Positions 26,206 through 35,024 of a DNA stretch of 64,000 nucleotides are shown one piece after another. Position 1 is the stretch's first letter. Every line of letters starts with the position of its first letter. The notes under the pieces are model-generated. The model saw only the letters and a program-made list of their open reading frames with translations, searched no databases and was not told the origin of the DNA. The stretch is from contig SVOW01000008.1 in assembly GCA_015066175.1 (NCBI GenBank), positions 62,001 to 126,000 on the forward strand. Reading direction: 5' to 3'. Made by a program: the position numbers and the translations under genes. This DNA is from Oscillospiraceae bacterium (lineage in GTDB: Bacteria; Bacillota; Clostridia; Oscillospirales; Acutalibacteraceae).

Positions 26206-27471
26206 ATGATTAATGCTAATGAATATGGCTTTTTGCCTGAAAATAACCCATACGAAAACTCCTGTGCTTTGCAGAAAGCCGTTGATAATGGCGGAGAAAT
26301 CCTGGTTACTCTGCCGGGTGTTTACAGAATTTCCGAGCAGATTGAAATCGGCAACAACACAAAGCTTGTGTTTGGCGAAGGCGTAACTCTTATGCGTGAA
26401 GCAAGTGTAAGCAGAATTAACGGCAACGCTTTCATAAACAAAGGTGCTGTCAGCGGCGAATACAACCGAAACATTGAAATTATCGGTTTACACCTTGAAT
26501 GTAACGGTGTAGAAAGTGACGATTTCGGCGTAAACAGCCGTATTGCAGGGTTACGCGCACAAGTCGGAATGATTCATGTTGATAACCTGAAAATTGAGAA
26601 CTTTGAATGTCACGGTCTGCTTGAAAAAGATTATGCCATTCAGGTAAGTGCATTTAAAAATATTTATCTTGAAAATTTATATATAACGGGAAACAAAGAC
26701 GGTGTTCACCTTGGCTGGGGCGACGGCTTTGTTATAAAAAACGGCAGATTCCGCACATTTGATGACCCTATAGCACTCAACGCTTTTGACTACGCAACAT
26801 CCAACACACATGTGGGTTGGATTGAAAACGGAATAATCGAAAACTGTGTTGACCTTGACGACAAATCAACAACAGGATTTTTCTGCAGGATTCTTGGCGG
26901 TGCATGGTGCAGATGGCAAAAAGGAATGCAGGTACAGCACTCCGACACCGTAGCAGTCAGCGGAAGAACATACCGCGTGCTGATGAATCCGAAAGACGGA
27001 AAGTTATATACTTCTCTCACACCACCCTGCCACGAAAAAGGTATCAAAGAATACGACGGTATAAATTGGGTTAAAGTGCGCGATACGGAAGAAATTGACT
27101 GCGGTTGCCGTAACATAACAATACGTAATTGCATTCTGCAGAAAAAACGCAGCACAGGAATCGCCGTAAGCCTTAATTACGACACATATGCAAGAAGTTA
27201 CTACCACGGTTGCGTGTGTACTCCCCAGAGCAACATCACACTTGAAAACATCGTTCTTGAAAATGATGTTGATATTCTGTTTCATTCCACTTATCCCACT
27301 GAAAAATTAACACTTAAAAATATAGATTTTAAAAATTCACAACTTCGTTTTGATGCAGTATCTAAAGCAGAGGGAATTTTTTATCCCGAAGTTGAGATAA
27401 AAACAGAGAATATTATTTTCAGCGAAAACACAATACAAGCAAGCCCGAAACATCCCATAAAAATCTGTTAA
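26206..27471 (+). CDS. Cytoplasmic pectin-lyase-fold (parallel beta-helix) protein
   Basis: A 421-residue beta-helix protein with the typical opening for this fold (CALQKAVDNGGEILVTLPGVYRI shows the usual substrate-capping helix and PGxY turn) and repeated rungs such as NIYLENLYI, NITIRNCIL and NITLENIVLEN. Acidic residues in FDDPIALNAF lie where GH28 enzymes have their catalytic aspartates. There is no signal peptide, so it may act on imported oligosaccharides. The start is ATG 26206, spaced from AAAGGATG. It is followed 12 bp later by the CAT-like gene, so the genes form an operon with the GH5 gene. Confidence 0.7.
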   Translation: MINANEYGFLPENNPYENSCALQKAVDNGGEILVTLPGVYRISEQIEIGNNTKLVFGEGVTLMREASVSRINGNAFINKGAVSGEYNRNIEIIGLHLECNGVESDDFGVNSRIAGLRAQVGMIHVDNLKIENFECHGLLEKDYAIQVSAFKNIYLENLYITGNKDGVHLGWGDGFVIKNGRFRTFDDPIALNAFDYATSNTHVGWIENGIIENCVDLDDKSTTGFFCRILGGAWCRWQKGMQVQHSDTVAVSGRTYRVLMNPKDGKLYTSLTPPCHEKGIKEYDGINWVKVRDTEEIDCGCRNITIRNCILQKKRSTGIAVSLNYDTYARSYYHGCVCTPQSNITLENIVLENDVDILFHSTYPTEKLTLKNIDFKNSQLRFDAVSKAEGIFYPEVEIKTENIIFSENTIQASPKHPIKIC

Positions 27472-27483
27472 TGAGGTGATATT

Positions 27484-28125
27484 ATGAGAAAAGAAATTGA
27501 TATAAACAATTGGGACCGAAAAGAGCATTTTGAATTTTATTCAAAAATTGCAACACCCCATTACTGCGTAGCATTCAATATTGATATAACAAAGCTTCTT
27601 GAGTTTACAAGAAAAAACAAAATATCTTTTTATTATTCACTCATCTATTTATGCACTGAGTCAATAAACGAAATTGATGAGTTTTTACTGGAAACCGAAG
27701 ATAACAAGGTTTTCAGAATTGACCGCCGTGTACCTTGTTTCACAGACCTTAAAAAAGGTGCAACAAGCTTTCATATGGTTTCACTGCCTTGTGACGGCAG
27801 CATAATTGAATTTGCAACCAATGCCCGTAAAGAAAGCGAAAACAACCCTTTGTCTGTATATTCTCTCGGCGGATTAAGAGAATCGCAGATTATTTTTTCA
27901 TGTATTCCCTGGGCAGACATCACAATGTGCTCAAATGAGCGTGATTACACAGACCCTGATTTAAAAGATGACACTGCCCCTATTCTTGTTTGGGGAAAAT
28001 ATACAGAACAAAACGGAAGATACATAATCAATATGACTCTTGACGTTAATCATCGTTTCATTGACGGATACTTTGTCGGTCAGTTTGTACAGAAACTTGA
28101 AGAAAAAATCGCACAGTTAAACTAA
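27484..28125 (+). CDS. Chloramphenicol acetyltransferase-like protein
   Basis: This 213-residue protein has the trimeric CAT fold pattern: early NWDRKEHFEFY, TPHYCVAFNIDIT and the catalytic segment VNHRFIDGYFVGQFV. The active-site His and Asp-Gly of HxxxDG are kept, while the first His of the usual HH is Asn. The position of the trigger sequence and the length fit type-A CATs. In this place, between a beta-helix protein and a GH5 enzyme, it could acetylate a sugar or aglycone rather than an antibiotic; resistance is also possible. Confidence 0.8.
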   Translation: MRKEIDINNWDRKEHFEFYSKIATPHYCVAFNIDITKLLEFTRKNKISFYYSLIYLCTESINEIDEFLLETEDNKVFRIDRRVPCFTDLKKGATSFHMVSLPCDGSIIEFATNARKESENNPLSVYSLGGLRESQIIFSCIPWADITMCSNERDYTDPDLKDDTAPILVWGKYTEQNGRYIINMTLDVNHRFIDGYFVGQFVQKLEEKIAQLN

Positions 28126-28174
28126 GCAAATCTACTAACTCAAACTGAAAATTATTTTAGCAGGAGGATAAAAT

Positions 28175-29332
28175 ATGAGTCTCAGTATGTTACATTGTGA
28201 AGGTGAAAAAATCATCAACGCTGAAGGAAAGCAAGTGTTTTTGCGCGGTACAAACCTTGGCGGATGGTTGCTTGATGAATTATGGCAAGGATTTTTTAAG
28301 GGCGGAGAAGCTCAATGGGATATTGTAACTACCCTTGAAAACCGTTTTGGCAAGCAGGAAGCCGAAAGACTTATAAAAATCCGTGAAGATAATTATATCA
28401 CCGAATACGACCTTGACTATCTGCAGTCACTTGGTTTCACCTGCGTGCGTGTACCTTTCTGGTACCGCAATTTTCAGACAGACGATTGCGGCACATTCAA
28501 GCGCAAAGAAAACGGTGAAATTGATTTTTCACGCCTTGATTGGGTTGTTGAAGAATGCGGAAAAAGAGGAATGTATGTTATTCTTGATATGCACGGTGTG
28601 CCCGGTCATCAGAGCATTGCACACCACTGCTGCCGCGTAAACCATTGCAGACTTTATGACGAAACTGAAGAGGGTGCTTATTTCCGCAAGCTGGCCTGTG
28701 AATTGTGGAGTGAAATTGCCCGTAATTTTGCAGGTAACGGGACAGTTGCTGCATATGACCTGATGAATGAGCCTATGTGCGATTACGAAGGTGAAGACAA
28801 AGTCAACAGCAAGTATCATGACGTTTACTCTTTGCTTTACGATGCAGTCAGAGCAAATGACCCTGACCATGTCATAACGCTTGAAGCAATCTGGACACCT
28901 GATGATATGCCCCACCCTGAAGAACGGGGATGGGAAAATGTGATGTATCAGTATCACCTTTATGACGATTCCGACGAAAGCTTCAGAGAAGTTACACAGC
29001 ACCACGCAAGCAAAAAATTCAATGTACCTGTGCTTGTGGGTGAATTTTCTCCCTGCCGCGGAACTGCCTCATGGGAATACATACTGAAGCTTTTCAATGA
29101 ATGTTCATACAACTGGCAGACATGGACCTATAAAGGTCATTGTGCTAAAGGAACAACAAGCCAATGGTTTATGATGGGCTCAGACGACGAAGACAATGTT
29201 GTTGATATAAACAATGATTCTGCAGAAGAAATTGAACGCAAATGGTCATCTGTCAGAACAGAAAATTGCTGTAAACCTATGAATGACCACAAATTGCTTT
29301 CTCAATATGCAAAGATGAGTTGCTTGAACTGA
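28175..29332 (+). CDS. GH5 family glycoside hydrolase (cytoplasmic)
   Basis: This 385-residue clan-A (TIM-barrel) glycosidase is of GH5 type. It opens with VFLRGTNLGGWLL and has FTCVRVPFWY, ILDMHG, the acid/base glutamate in YDLMNEP (about residue 200) and the nucleophile in VLVGEFS (about 290). The opening and HGVPGH segment resemble exo-beta-1,3-glucanases of the family. No signal peptide is present, so the substrate is probably an imported oligosaccharide. AGGAGG precedes ATG 28175. It is the last gene of the operon and is followed by a terminator. Confidence 0.85.
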   Translation: MSLSMLHCEGEKIINAEGKQVFLRGTNLGGWLLDELWQGFFKGGEAQWDIVTTLENRFGKQEAERLIKIREDNYITEYDLDYLQSLGFTCVRVPFWYRNFQTDDCGTFKRKENGEIDFSRLDWVVEECGKRGMYVILDMHGVPGHQSIAHHCCRVNHCRLYDETEEGAYFRKLACELWSEIARNFAGNGTVAAYDLMNEPMCDYEGEDKVNSKYHDVYSLLYDAVRANDPDHVITLEAIWTPDDMPHPEERGWENVMYQYHLYDDSDESFREVTQHHASKKFNVPVLVGEFSPCRGTASWEYILKLFNECSYNWQTWTYKGHCAKGTTSQWFMMGSDDEDNVVDINNDSAEEIERKWSSVRTENCCKPMNDHKLLSQYAKMSCLN

Positions 29333-29371
29333 ATGCTTTCTTCCTTGAAAATTGAACTATCGTATAAATAG

Positions 29372-29403
29372 AAATCTCCCCTTGAAACACAAGGGGAGAT
29401 TTA
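29372..29403. terminator. Bidirectional terminator
   Basis: A 13-bp perfect stem (AAATCTCCCCTTG / CAAGGGGAGATTT) with a 5- to 6-base loop lies between the converging GH5 gene and fprA. Confidence 0.85.
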
Positions 29404-29426
29404 CTTTTGCCAAAAAACAGAGAAAA

Positions 29427-30581
29427 TTATTTACAAAGTTCTTCTGCAAGAAGTTCGATCTGTTTTACATTTTCGTCTTTAACAGCTGATGTGATTGTTA
29501 CTGAATTTTCAGCATAATTCAGCTCTTTGCTGTTTTCAAACATTTTCATCATAAACTTTTTGGCAACAGGTGCCCATGAACCGTTTTCAATAAATGCCAC
29601 TGTTCTGTTTTTGTATCCGCGTTCTGTAAGTTCATTGATAAATTCTCTCATAAACGGGAAAATGTCGCCATTGTAAGTTGTTGTTGCGAGAACAATTTTG
29701 CCATATCTGAAAGCATCTTCTACTGCTTCTGCCATATCGCATCTTGCAAGGTCGTTTACTGCCACTTTGGGGCAACCTTTTTCTTTGAGTTTTTCCGCAA
29801 GAAGAAGTGCTGCTTTCTTTGTGTTGCCGTAAACTGATGTATAAGCAATCACAACGCCCTCTGTTTCAACGCCATAAGATGACCAGATATCGTAAAGGTT
29901 AATGTAGTAACCAAGGTTTTCTGTAAGCACAGGACCATGAAGCGGACAGATAATTTCTATATCGAGGTCTGCTGCTTTCTTAAGAAGTTTCTGCACCTGC
30001 ATACCGTATTTGCCCACAATGCCGATATAGTAACGTCTTGCTTCACAAGCCCAATCTTCTTCCACATCAAGAGCACCGAATTTACCAAAGCCGTCTGCTG
30101 AGAAAAGCACTTTATCTGTGCTGTCATAAGTTACGATAACTTCAGGCCAGTGTACCATCGATGCTTCCACAAAAGCGAGGTTGTGTTTACCAAGAGTGAG
30201 CGTGTCTCCCTCTTTGACTACCACCTGTCTGTCTGAAAAATCAGTTCCGAAAAAGTTTTTCATCATAACAAACGCTCTCTGGCTTGCAACGATTTTTGCT
30301 TCAGGATATTTGTTTGCAAAGTTAAACACATTCGCGGAGTGGTCAGGTTCCATATGCTGAACAATAAGATAATCAGGCTTTCTTCCGTTCAAAACTTCTT
30401 CCAGATTTGAAAACCATTCGTCACCGAAAGATGCATCAACAGTATCCATAACTGCAATTTTTTCATCAAGAATCACATATGAATTGTAAGCCATTCCGTT
30501 CGGCACATCATACTGGCCTTCAAACAAATCTATTTTATGGTCGTTGACGCCAACATATTTAATATCTTCTGTAATTTTCAA
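29427..30581 (-). CDS. fprA: FprA-type flavodiiron protein
   Basis: This protein reduces O2 to water or NO to N2O in anaerobes using a di-iron site and FMN. The 384-residue chain has a metallo-beta-lactamase-like domain with di-iron ligands in HMEPDHS (about 76-82), then VHWPEV, FSADGFG and PLHGPVL. A flavodoxin domain follows from about residue 245 (VVIAYTSVYGNTKKAA). No rubredoxin domain is attached. Translation starts at TTG behind AAGGCGGTG. It stands alone and probably protects the cell from oxygen or nitric oxide in the gut. Confidence 0.92.
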   Translation of the reverse strand: MKITEDIKYVGVNDHKIDLFEGQYDVPNGMAYNSYVILDEKIAVMDTVDASFGDEWFSNLEEVLNGRKPDYLIVQHMEPDHSANVFNFANKYPEAKIVASQRAFVMMKNFFGTDFSDRQVVVKEGDTLTLGKHNLAFVEASMVHWPEVIVTYDSTDKVLFSADGFGKFGALDVEEDWACEARRYYIGIVGKYGMQVQKLLKKAADLDIEIICPLHGPVLTENLGYYINLYDIWSSYGVETEGVVIAYTSVYGNTKKAALLLAEKLKEKGCPKVAVNDLARCDMAEAVEDAFRYGKIVLATTTYNGDIFPFMREFINELTERGYKNRTVAFIENGSWAPVAKKFMMKMFENSKELNYAENSVTITSAVKDENVKQIELLAEELCK

Positions 30582-30698
30582 CTAAAGCACCGCCTTTTAA
30601 AATTTCAACATATTATACCACATTTTTTTCAACGATTCAATAATATATCATTAAGTAATTCTGCCAATTCCGATTCACAACGCAAAATTGAGAATAGT

Positions 30699-30845
30699 GA
30701 TAAATTATAATTTATCCGTATATTTGCGGCTGTATCGTAGGGGACGGGTTGCCCGTCCCGTTATGAATCTGATGAATTTTTCGTGGGCGCCGAAACGACG
30801 CCCCTACGATGCTGATTTTAATACTGCGATAAATTATAATTTATC
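30699..30845. repeat. Hairpin-rich intergenic repeat element (MITE-like)
   Basis: The same 18-bp palindrome, GATAAATTATAATTTATC, occurs at 30699-30716 and 30828-30845. Between them ATCGTAGGGG (30734-30743) and its exact complement (30801-30810) flank two further GC-rich hairpins, one with an 8-bp perfect stem around 30741-30759. GC-rich stems of this CGTAGGGG type are common non-coding repeats in Clostridial genomes. The right palindrome overlaps the final codons and stop of the next acetyltransferase gene. No transposase is encoded. Confidence 0.65.
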
Positions 30846-31445
30846 GTAATCTATTTTTTTGTTTTTAAAATAATATTCTCTGTCGTGGTCATTTATTTCT
30901 CTTAAAACTCTGCAGGGATTACCTACTGCCACAACATTTGCAGGGATATCTTTTGTTACAACACTGCCGGCACCTATTACTGTGTTATCGCCGATTGTCA
31001 CTCCGGGCATAACCAAAACCCCTGCCCCGAGCCAACAATTTCTGCCGATGCGTACAGAAGAATTATACTGATATGCTTTTTCACGAAGTTCAGGCAGAAT
31101 AGGATGACCTGCAGTTGCCAGCACAACATTAGGGCCGAGCATTGTGTAGTCACCTACGTAAATGTGGGTATCATCAACCATTGTAAGATTGAAATTTGCA
31201 TAAACATTGTTGCCGAAATGGCAATGCTTTCCGCCCCAGTTTGCGTGTAAAGGAGGCTCAATGTAACAGTTTTCACCGATTTCTGCAAACATACTTTTAA
31301 GCATTTCTTCACGTTTGTCAAGTTCTGTGGGACGTGTCATATTAAAATCGTAAAGTTTATCAAGGCAAGCAAGCTGCTCTTTCATTATTTCATCACCACT
31401 GGGAAAATATAAATCCCCTGAATGAAGTTTTTCTTTTTCTGTCAA
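30834..31445 (-). CDS. Maltose/galactoside O-acetyltransferase family (left-handed beta-helix)
   Basis: This enzyme moves acetyl from acetyl-CoA to a sugar hydroxyl. The 203-residue protein shows the Maa/LacA pattern: MTEKEKLHSGDLY at the start, hexapeptide repeats from about residue 60, catalytic His in ATAGHPI, then GRNCWLGAGVLVMPGVTIG and a closing NPCRVLREI. I chose the TTG at 31445, seven bases after AGAGG, because it gives the family N-terminus; a GTG three codons upstream is an alternative. The stop codon lies inside the right palindrome of the repeat element. Confidence 0.88.
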   Translation of the reverse strand: MTEKEKLHSGDLYFPSGDEIMKEQLACLDKLYDFNMTRPTELDKREEMLKSMFAEIGENCYIEPPLHANWGGKHCHFGNNVYANFNLTMVDDTHIYVGDYTMLGPNVVLATAGHPILPELREKAYQYNSSVRIGRNCWLGAGVLVMPGVTIGDNTVIGAGSVVTKDIPANVVAVGNPCRVLREINDHDREYYFKNKKIDYDKL

Positions 31446-31457
31446 AGTAAACACCTC

Positions 31458-32303
31458 TTAAAAGATACTCATAACAAAGTTATATACCACAGAAATATAA
31501 TGGAAAATAACACCATAGATATTGAACATTTCCGCAAAAATCATAGGAATTTCCACATCCTGCCCTTTAACAGAAATAACAGCATCTGTTGCATTGCCGA
31601 GTTTGAGCTCACAGAGTTTTTCAAGAACAACATCTGCAATTATTTCGTTGCCTTTAACGCTTGGGTGAATATTATCAGCTGCAAAATTTTCAGGTGCATC
31701 GCCTAAAGCAGTTGCAACATCAACGATTACAATTTCACCAGGATTATTTTCTGCATAACGTTTGATTGCGCTGTTTATTCTGTCTGCTCCCTGCTGATAA
31801 GGTGCTCTGAGATAACCCGACTGGGGATTATAAAGAGTCTGCATAAGAATAACTGCATCAGCATTATTTTCGTTGATTATATCAATAATTCTGCTGAAGT
31901 TTTCATAAAAACTTTCTTCGATGGCATCAAATTTGCTGTAGTCATTTTTCACGATAGAATCAAACATAAGACCTACAATATTATTCATAAGAAAATCGTT
32001 ACCACCGATTGAGATGCTGATAATATCCGCATTTTTCACCGCTTCAAGTACAGTTTCATCAGAAAGACGGTTTATAAGATTAGTTGTTGTATGCCCCGGC
32101 ACTGCATAGTTTGAATATTCATATCCGTTAGTGTCGGCAACTATTTTGCCGTAACAGGCTTCTTGCGCATTTTTAACACCCGAAGCATATGCAATTGAAT
32201 CGCCAAGCACAAGGTAAGAAAGTTTTTCTTCTGCTGAAGCGGAAATTGCAAAAGAACCTGCAAGTAACACAATACACATAATAACTGAAATAAGCTTTTT
32301 CAT
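31458..32303 (-). CDS. Secreted SGNH/GDSL-type esterase or lipase
   Basis: This 281-residue protein has a signal peptide (MKKLISVIMCIVLLAGSF, cleavage near ASAEE). The SGNH blocks are YLVLGDSIAYASG (nucleophile Ser), a Gly block, ISIGGNDFL (Asn) and DNIHPSVKG (Asp and His). It is likely to deacylate a lipid, glycan ester or cell-wall group outside the cell. The last 25 residues are hydrophobic (FNIYGVIFHYISVVYNFVMSIF) and could hold it to the membrane. It lies 12 bp upstream of the O-acetyltransferase gene on the same strand, so an acetylation/deacetylation pair is possible. Confidence 0.85.
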   Translation of the reverse strand: MKKLISVIMCIVLLAGSFAISASAEEKLSYLVLGDSIAYASGVKNAQEACYGKIVADTNGYEYSNYAVPGHTTTNLINRLSDETVLEAVKNADIISISIGGNDFLMNNIVGLMFDSIVKNDYSKFDAIEESFYENFSRIIDIINENNADAVILMQTLYNPQSGYLRAPYQQGADRINSAIKRYAENNPGEIVIVDVATALGDAPENFAADNIHPSVKGNEIIADVVLEKLCELKLGNATDAVISVKGQDVEIPMIFAEMFNIYGVIFHYISVVYNFVMSIF

Positions 32304-32389
32304 AATTACACCTCTTTATTCGTTTTATAAGAAGATTTTACCACGCACAGAATATAAACACAATATCGTTAAAAATTTTTTTACAAAAA

Positions 32390-32411
32390 ATCCCACTCAT
32401 CAGAGTGGGAT
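32390..32411 (-). terminator. Terminator of the aspS-gatA-gatB operon
   Basis: A 9-bp perfect stem (ATCCCACTC / GAGTGGGAT) with a 4-base loop is followed on the minus strand by TTTTTT, just after gatB. Confidence 0.8.
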
Positions 32412-32418
32412 AAAATAC

Positions 32419-33828
32419 TTATGCATTAAGTTTTTCTTCAAGAAGTTTTCTTATCATTGCAGGGTCGCCTGTTCCGCGGAGTTCTTTCATAATAAGTCCG
32501 AAAAGTGACTGCATTGCTTTTGTTTTACCGCTCTTATAATCGGCAACTGCTTTGTCATTTTCTGCAATTACTTTTTCAACAAGGCTTACAATTGCACCTT
32601 CGTCAACCTTTGCATTAAGTCCGTTTTCTTCGCAGAAAGCGTCAACGTCAACATCTTTTTCAAACACTGCAGAAAGAATTTTCTTACCTGCTGCACGTGT
32701 GATTTCGTTTGTTTCAACAAGTTCGATAATTCTTGAAAGTTTTGAGGGTGCAATGTTAAGATCTTCGATTTCGAAGCGTTTCATAATACCCATACATTCT
32801 GTAAGAATCCAGCTTGCAACTGTTTTTGGGTTACGTCCGTCTGCTACTACAGCATCGAAAACATCGCAGAGTTTTCTGTCAGAAGCCAATACTGCTGCTT
32901 CTTTTGCTGCGATGCCCATTTCTTCGTAAACCTTACCTTTTTCTTCCGCTGTTGCAGGCATACTTGCTCTGATTTCTGCGAGCCATTCATCATCGATGAT
33001 AACAGGCATAAGGTTGGGGTCGGGGAAATAACGGTAGTCTGCTGCAGTTTCTTTATTACGCATGGGGAATGTTCTTCTTTTCACATCGTCCCAACGGCGT
33101 GTTTCCTGAACAAGCATTTCTGTGTGACGTTCAATAGCATCAACGTGACGCACTTTTTCAAATTCAATAGCGTCTTTGATTTCAGAAAGTGAACTCATAT
33201 TCTTGATTTCTGAACGTACACCAAGTTCATCTGAACCTTCGGGACGAACTGAAATGTTAACGTCACATCTCATTGCGCCTTCTTCACATTCTGAAATTCC
33301 TGCAAACTGAAGGCTTGATTTAAGCTTTTTGAGGTAAGCGATAACTTCGTCTGAACTTCTGAAATCAGGCTTACTTACAATTTCGATAAGGGGTACACTT
33401 GTACGGTTGTAGTCAACAAATGAAGTGTTTGTTGCATCGTCGTGAACAAGTTTACCTGCGTCTTCTTCAACGTGAATCTGCTTGATGCCGATTTTTCTGT
33501 CGCCGATTTCTACTGTACCGTCAACGCAAACTGGGTTAAACCACTGTGTAATCTGATAAGCACAGGGAAGGTCGGGATAATAATAACTCTTTTTATCGAA
33601 AGTTGTATACTGATTGATTTTGCAGTTAAGCATAAAACCTGCTTTTACTGCAAGTTCAATTGCGTGTTTGTTTGTAACAGGAAGCATACCGGGCATACCG
33701 CTACAAGCAGGGCATACGCAATCGTTAGGCTCTTTGGGGCTTGAGTGACCGCCGCATGAGCAGAAAAGTTTTGAATCTGTTGAAAGTTCAACGTGAGTTT
33801 CAAGACCGATAACAAGTTCGTATTTCAT
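32419..33828 (-). CDS. gatB: Asp-tRNA(Asn)/Glu-tRNA(Gln) amidotransferase subunit B
   Basis: GatB binds the misacylated tRNA, activates its acid side chain with ATP and receives ammonia through a channel from GatA. The 469-residue protein looks complete: VIGLETHVEL opening, zinc cysteines in FCSCGG and CVCPACSGMPG, FDKKSYYYPDLPCAYQITQ, IHVEEDAGKL, EEGAMRCDVNISVRP, DYRYFPDPNL, and a C-terminal YqeY-like helical tail ending in MRGTGDP-like MKELRGTGDP. It starts 1 bp after the gatA stop behind AGGAGG. Its integrity contrasts with the degenerate GatA beside it. Confidence 0.95.
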   Translation of the reverse strand: MKYELVIGLETHVELSTDSKLFCSCGGHSSPKEPNDCVCPACSGMPGMLPVTNKHAIELAVKAGFMLNCKINQYTTFDKKSYYYPDLPCAYQITQWFNPVCVDGTVEIGDRKIGIKQIHVEEDAGKLVHDDATNTSFVDYNRTSVPLIEIVSKPDFRSSDEVIAYLKKLKSSLQFAGISECEEGAMRCDVNISVRPEGSDELGVRSEIKNMSSLSEIKDAIEFEKVRHVDAIERHTEMLVQETRRWDDVKRRTFPMRNKETAADYRYFPDPNLMPVIIDDEWLAEIRASMPATAEEKGKVYEEMGIAAKEAAVLASDRKLCDVFDAVVADGRNPKTVASWILTECMGIMKRFEIEDLNIAPSKLSRIIELVETNEITRAAGKKILSAVFEKDVDVDAFCEENGLNAKVDEGAIVSLVEKVIAENDKAVADYKSGKTKAMQSLFGLIMKELRGTGDPAMIRKLLEEKLNA

Positions 33829-33829
33829 C

Positions 33830-35014
33830 TTATGCTTCCTCCTTTTCTACTTTATCTGCAATGCTTAAAAGAACGCTCTCTTTGAATGAATCAGCAATGA
33901 GCTGAACGCCCTTTGTTACCATTGCGGGAAGTCCTGTGATTGAAGCAATTGCAGTAAATACGCTTTCTTCGTAAACCTTATCGAAAGTTTCGAGAATATC
34001 GTACGCTTTGTAGCTTACTTCTTTACAAGCAGGAGTTAAAATTGCATCGTAAGAAGCAAGGATTTCTTTTACCTTATCTGTAACAACACGGCGAAGGCGA
34101 AGTGACTTATCATAACAAGCCATATATTTTCCTTTTGCAAGTACATCTGAACCGTAAATGATTGTTGCCTTTGTAAGGAATGAGAATGCTTCTGTACGGC
34201 TTTTTACATAAAGGTCGTCAATGTTTTTATATTCAGGTGTACGGTAGCCGTATTTTACACCGTCAAAACGTGAAAGGTTGTTTGTTGTTTCTGCTGACAT
34301 AAGAATCTGCCATGCTGTCTGTGCAGATTTTACGCAGTCAAGAGAAATTTCTTCAACCTCTGCACCGAGTTTTTTAAGAGAAGCAACATATGCATCCATA
34401 TTTGCTTTAACTTCATCAGATGCCATATCGTAAAGTTCTTTTACAAGAGCAATTTTCTTACCCTTAACATCTTCCGAAAGTGAATATTCATATTTTTCTG
34501 CGGGAAGGCTTGTGCCGTCTTTTGCATCGTGGCCTGCAATTACAGAAAGAATTTCTTTTGCATCTTCTGCATTTTTTGCAGTAACACCAATCTGCTCGCC
34601 TGAACAAGCACAGGCGATGATGCCGTAACGTGAAACTGTGCCGTAAGTGGGTTTAATAAAATCTACACCTAACACTGCTGCTGCACGTCTGGGAGCACCG
34701 TTAAGGTCAACATTAAGCGCTGCTTTAACTGCGTTTTCTTTCACAAGCTCTGCTGCAGCACCGGCAAGGTTTTCGTCTTTTTCGTTGAAGTATGATGTTT
34801 CACCTAAAAGGTCAAGACCGAATTCACCAACGTTTGTTTTACCGCTTACTGTATAGCCTGAATTTTCTAATCTTTCAACTGCTTCTGCAGAGAAAAGAGG
34901 AGTAAAGTTTTCAAGCATTTTTGAACCTGCTGTAGCGGGTGTGCCTTTGACAAGGATTGTATCATCAACGGCAATGTTACCTGCTTTATTGATTTCGTTT
35001 ATATATAATCTCAT
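33830..35014 (-). CDS. gatA: GatA-like amidotransferase subunit lacking amidase catalytic residues
   Basis: GatA normally hydrolyses glutamine with a Ser-cisSer-Lys triad in a chain of about 480 residues. This one has 394 and lacks the usual first 50 residues. The Lys region is kept (DDTILVKGTP, residue 23), as are GKTNVGEFG and FIKPTYGTVSRYGII. The Gly/Ser-rich amidase signature (GGSSGGS) is reduced to NLAGAAAE, and the nucleophile block (GSDTGGSIRQP) reads NVDLNGAPRRAA, so both serines are missing. The frame is continuous with conserved blocks on both sides, so this is not a simple frameshift. It probably lacks glutaminase activity but may keep a structural or ammonia-channel role. Start ATG 35014 follows GAGG. 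Confidence 0.88.
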   Translation of the reverse strand: MRLYINEINKAGNIAVDDTILVKGTPATAGSKMLENFTPLFSAEAVERLENSGYTVSGKTNVGEFGLDLLGETSYFNEKDENLAGAAAELVKENAVKAALNVDLNGAPRRAAAVLGVDFIKPTYGTVSRYGIIACACSGEQIGVTAKNAEDAKEILSVIAGHDAKDGTSLPAEKYEYSLSEDVKGKKIALVKELYDMASDEVKANMDAYVASLKKLGAEVEEISLDCVKSAQTAWQILMSAETTNNLSRFDGVKYGYRTPEYKNIDDLYVKSRTEAFSFLTKATIIYGSDVLAKGKYMACYDKSLRLRRVVTDKVKEILASYDAILTPACKEVSYKAYDILETFDKVYEESVFTAIASITGLPAMVTKGVQLIADSFKESVLLSIADKVEKEEA

Positions 35015-35024
35015 GTCTGACACC

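Noticed and set aside
30699-30845. Repeated palindromes considered as a CRISPR fragment
   Set aside because: Only two copies exist, they are palindromic and AT-rich, the intervening sequence is itself hairpin-forming, and no cas genes are nearby.
33830-35014. GatA degeneracy considered as a frameshift or sequencing error
   Set aside because: Recognisable GatA blocks occur in the same frame before and after the altered signature, with an uninterrupted frame of normal codon use, so substitutions rather than indels explain it.
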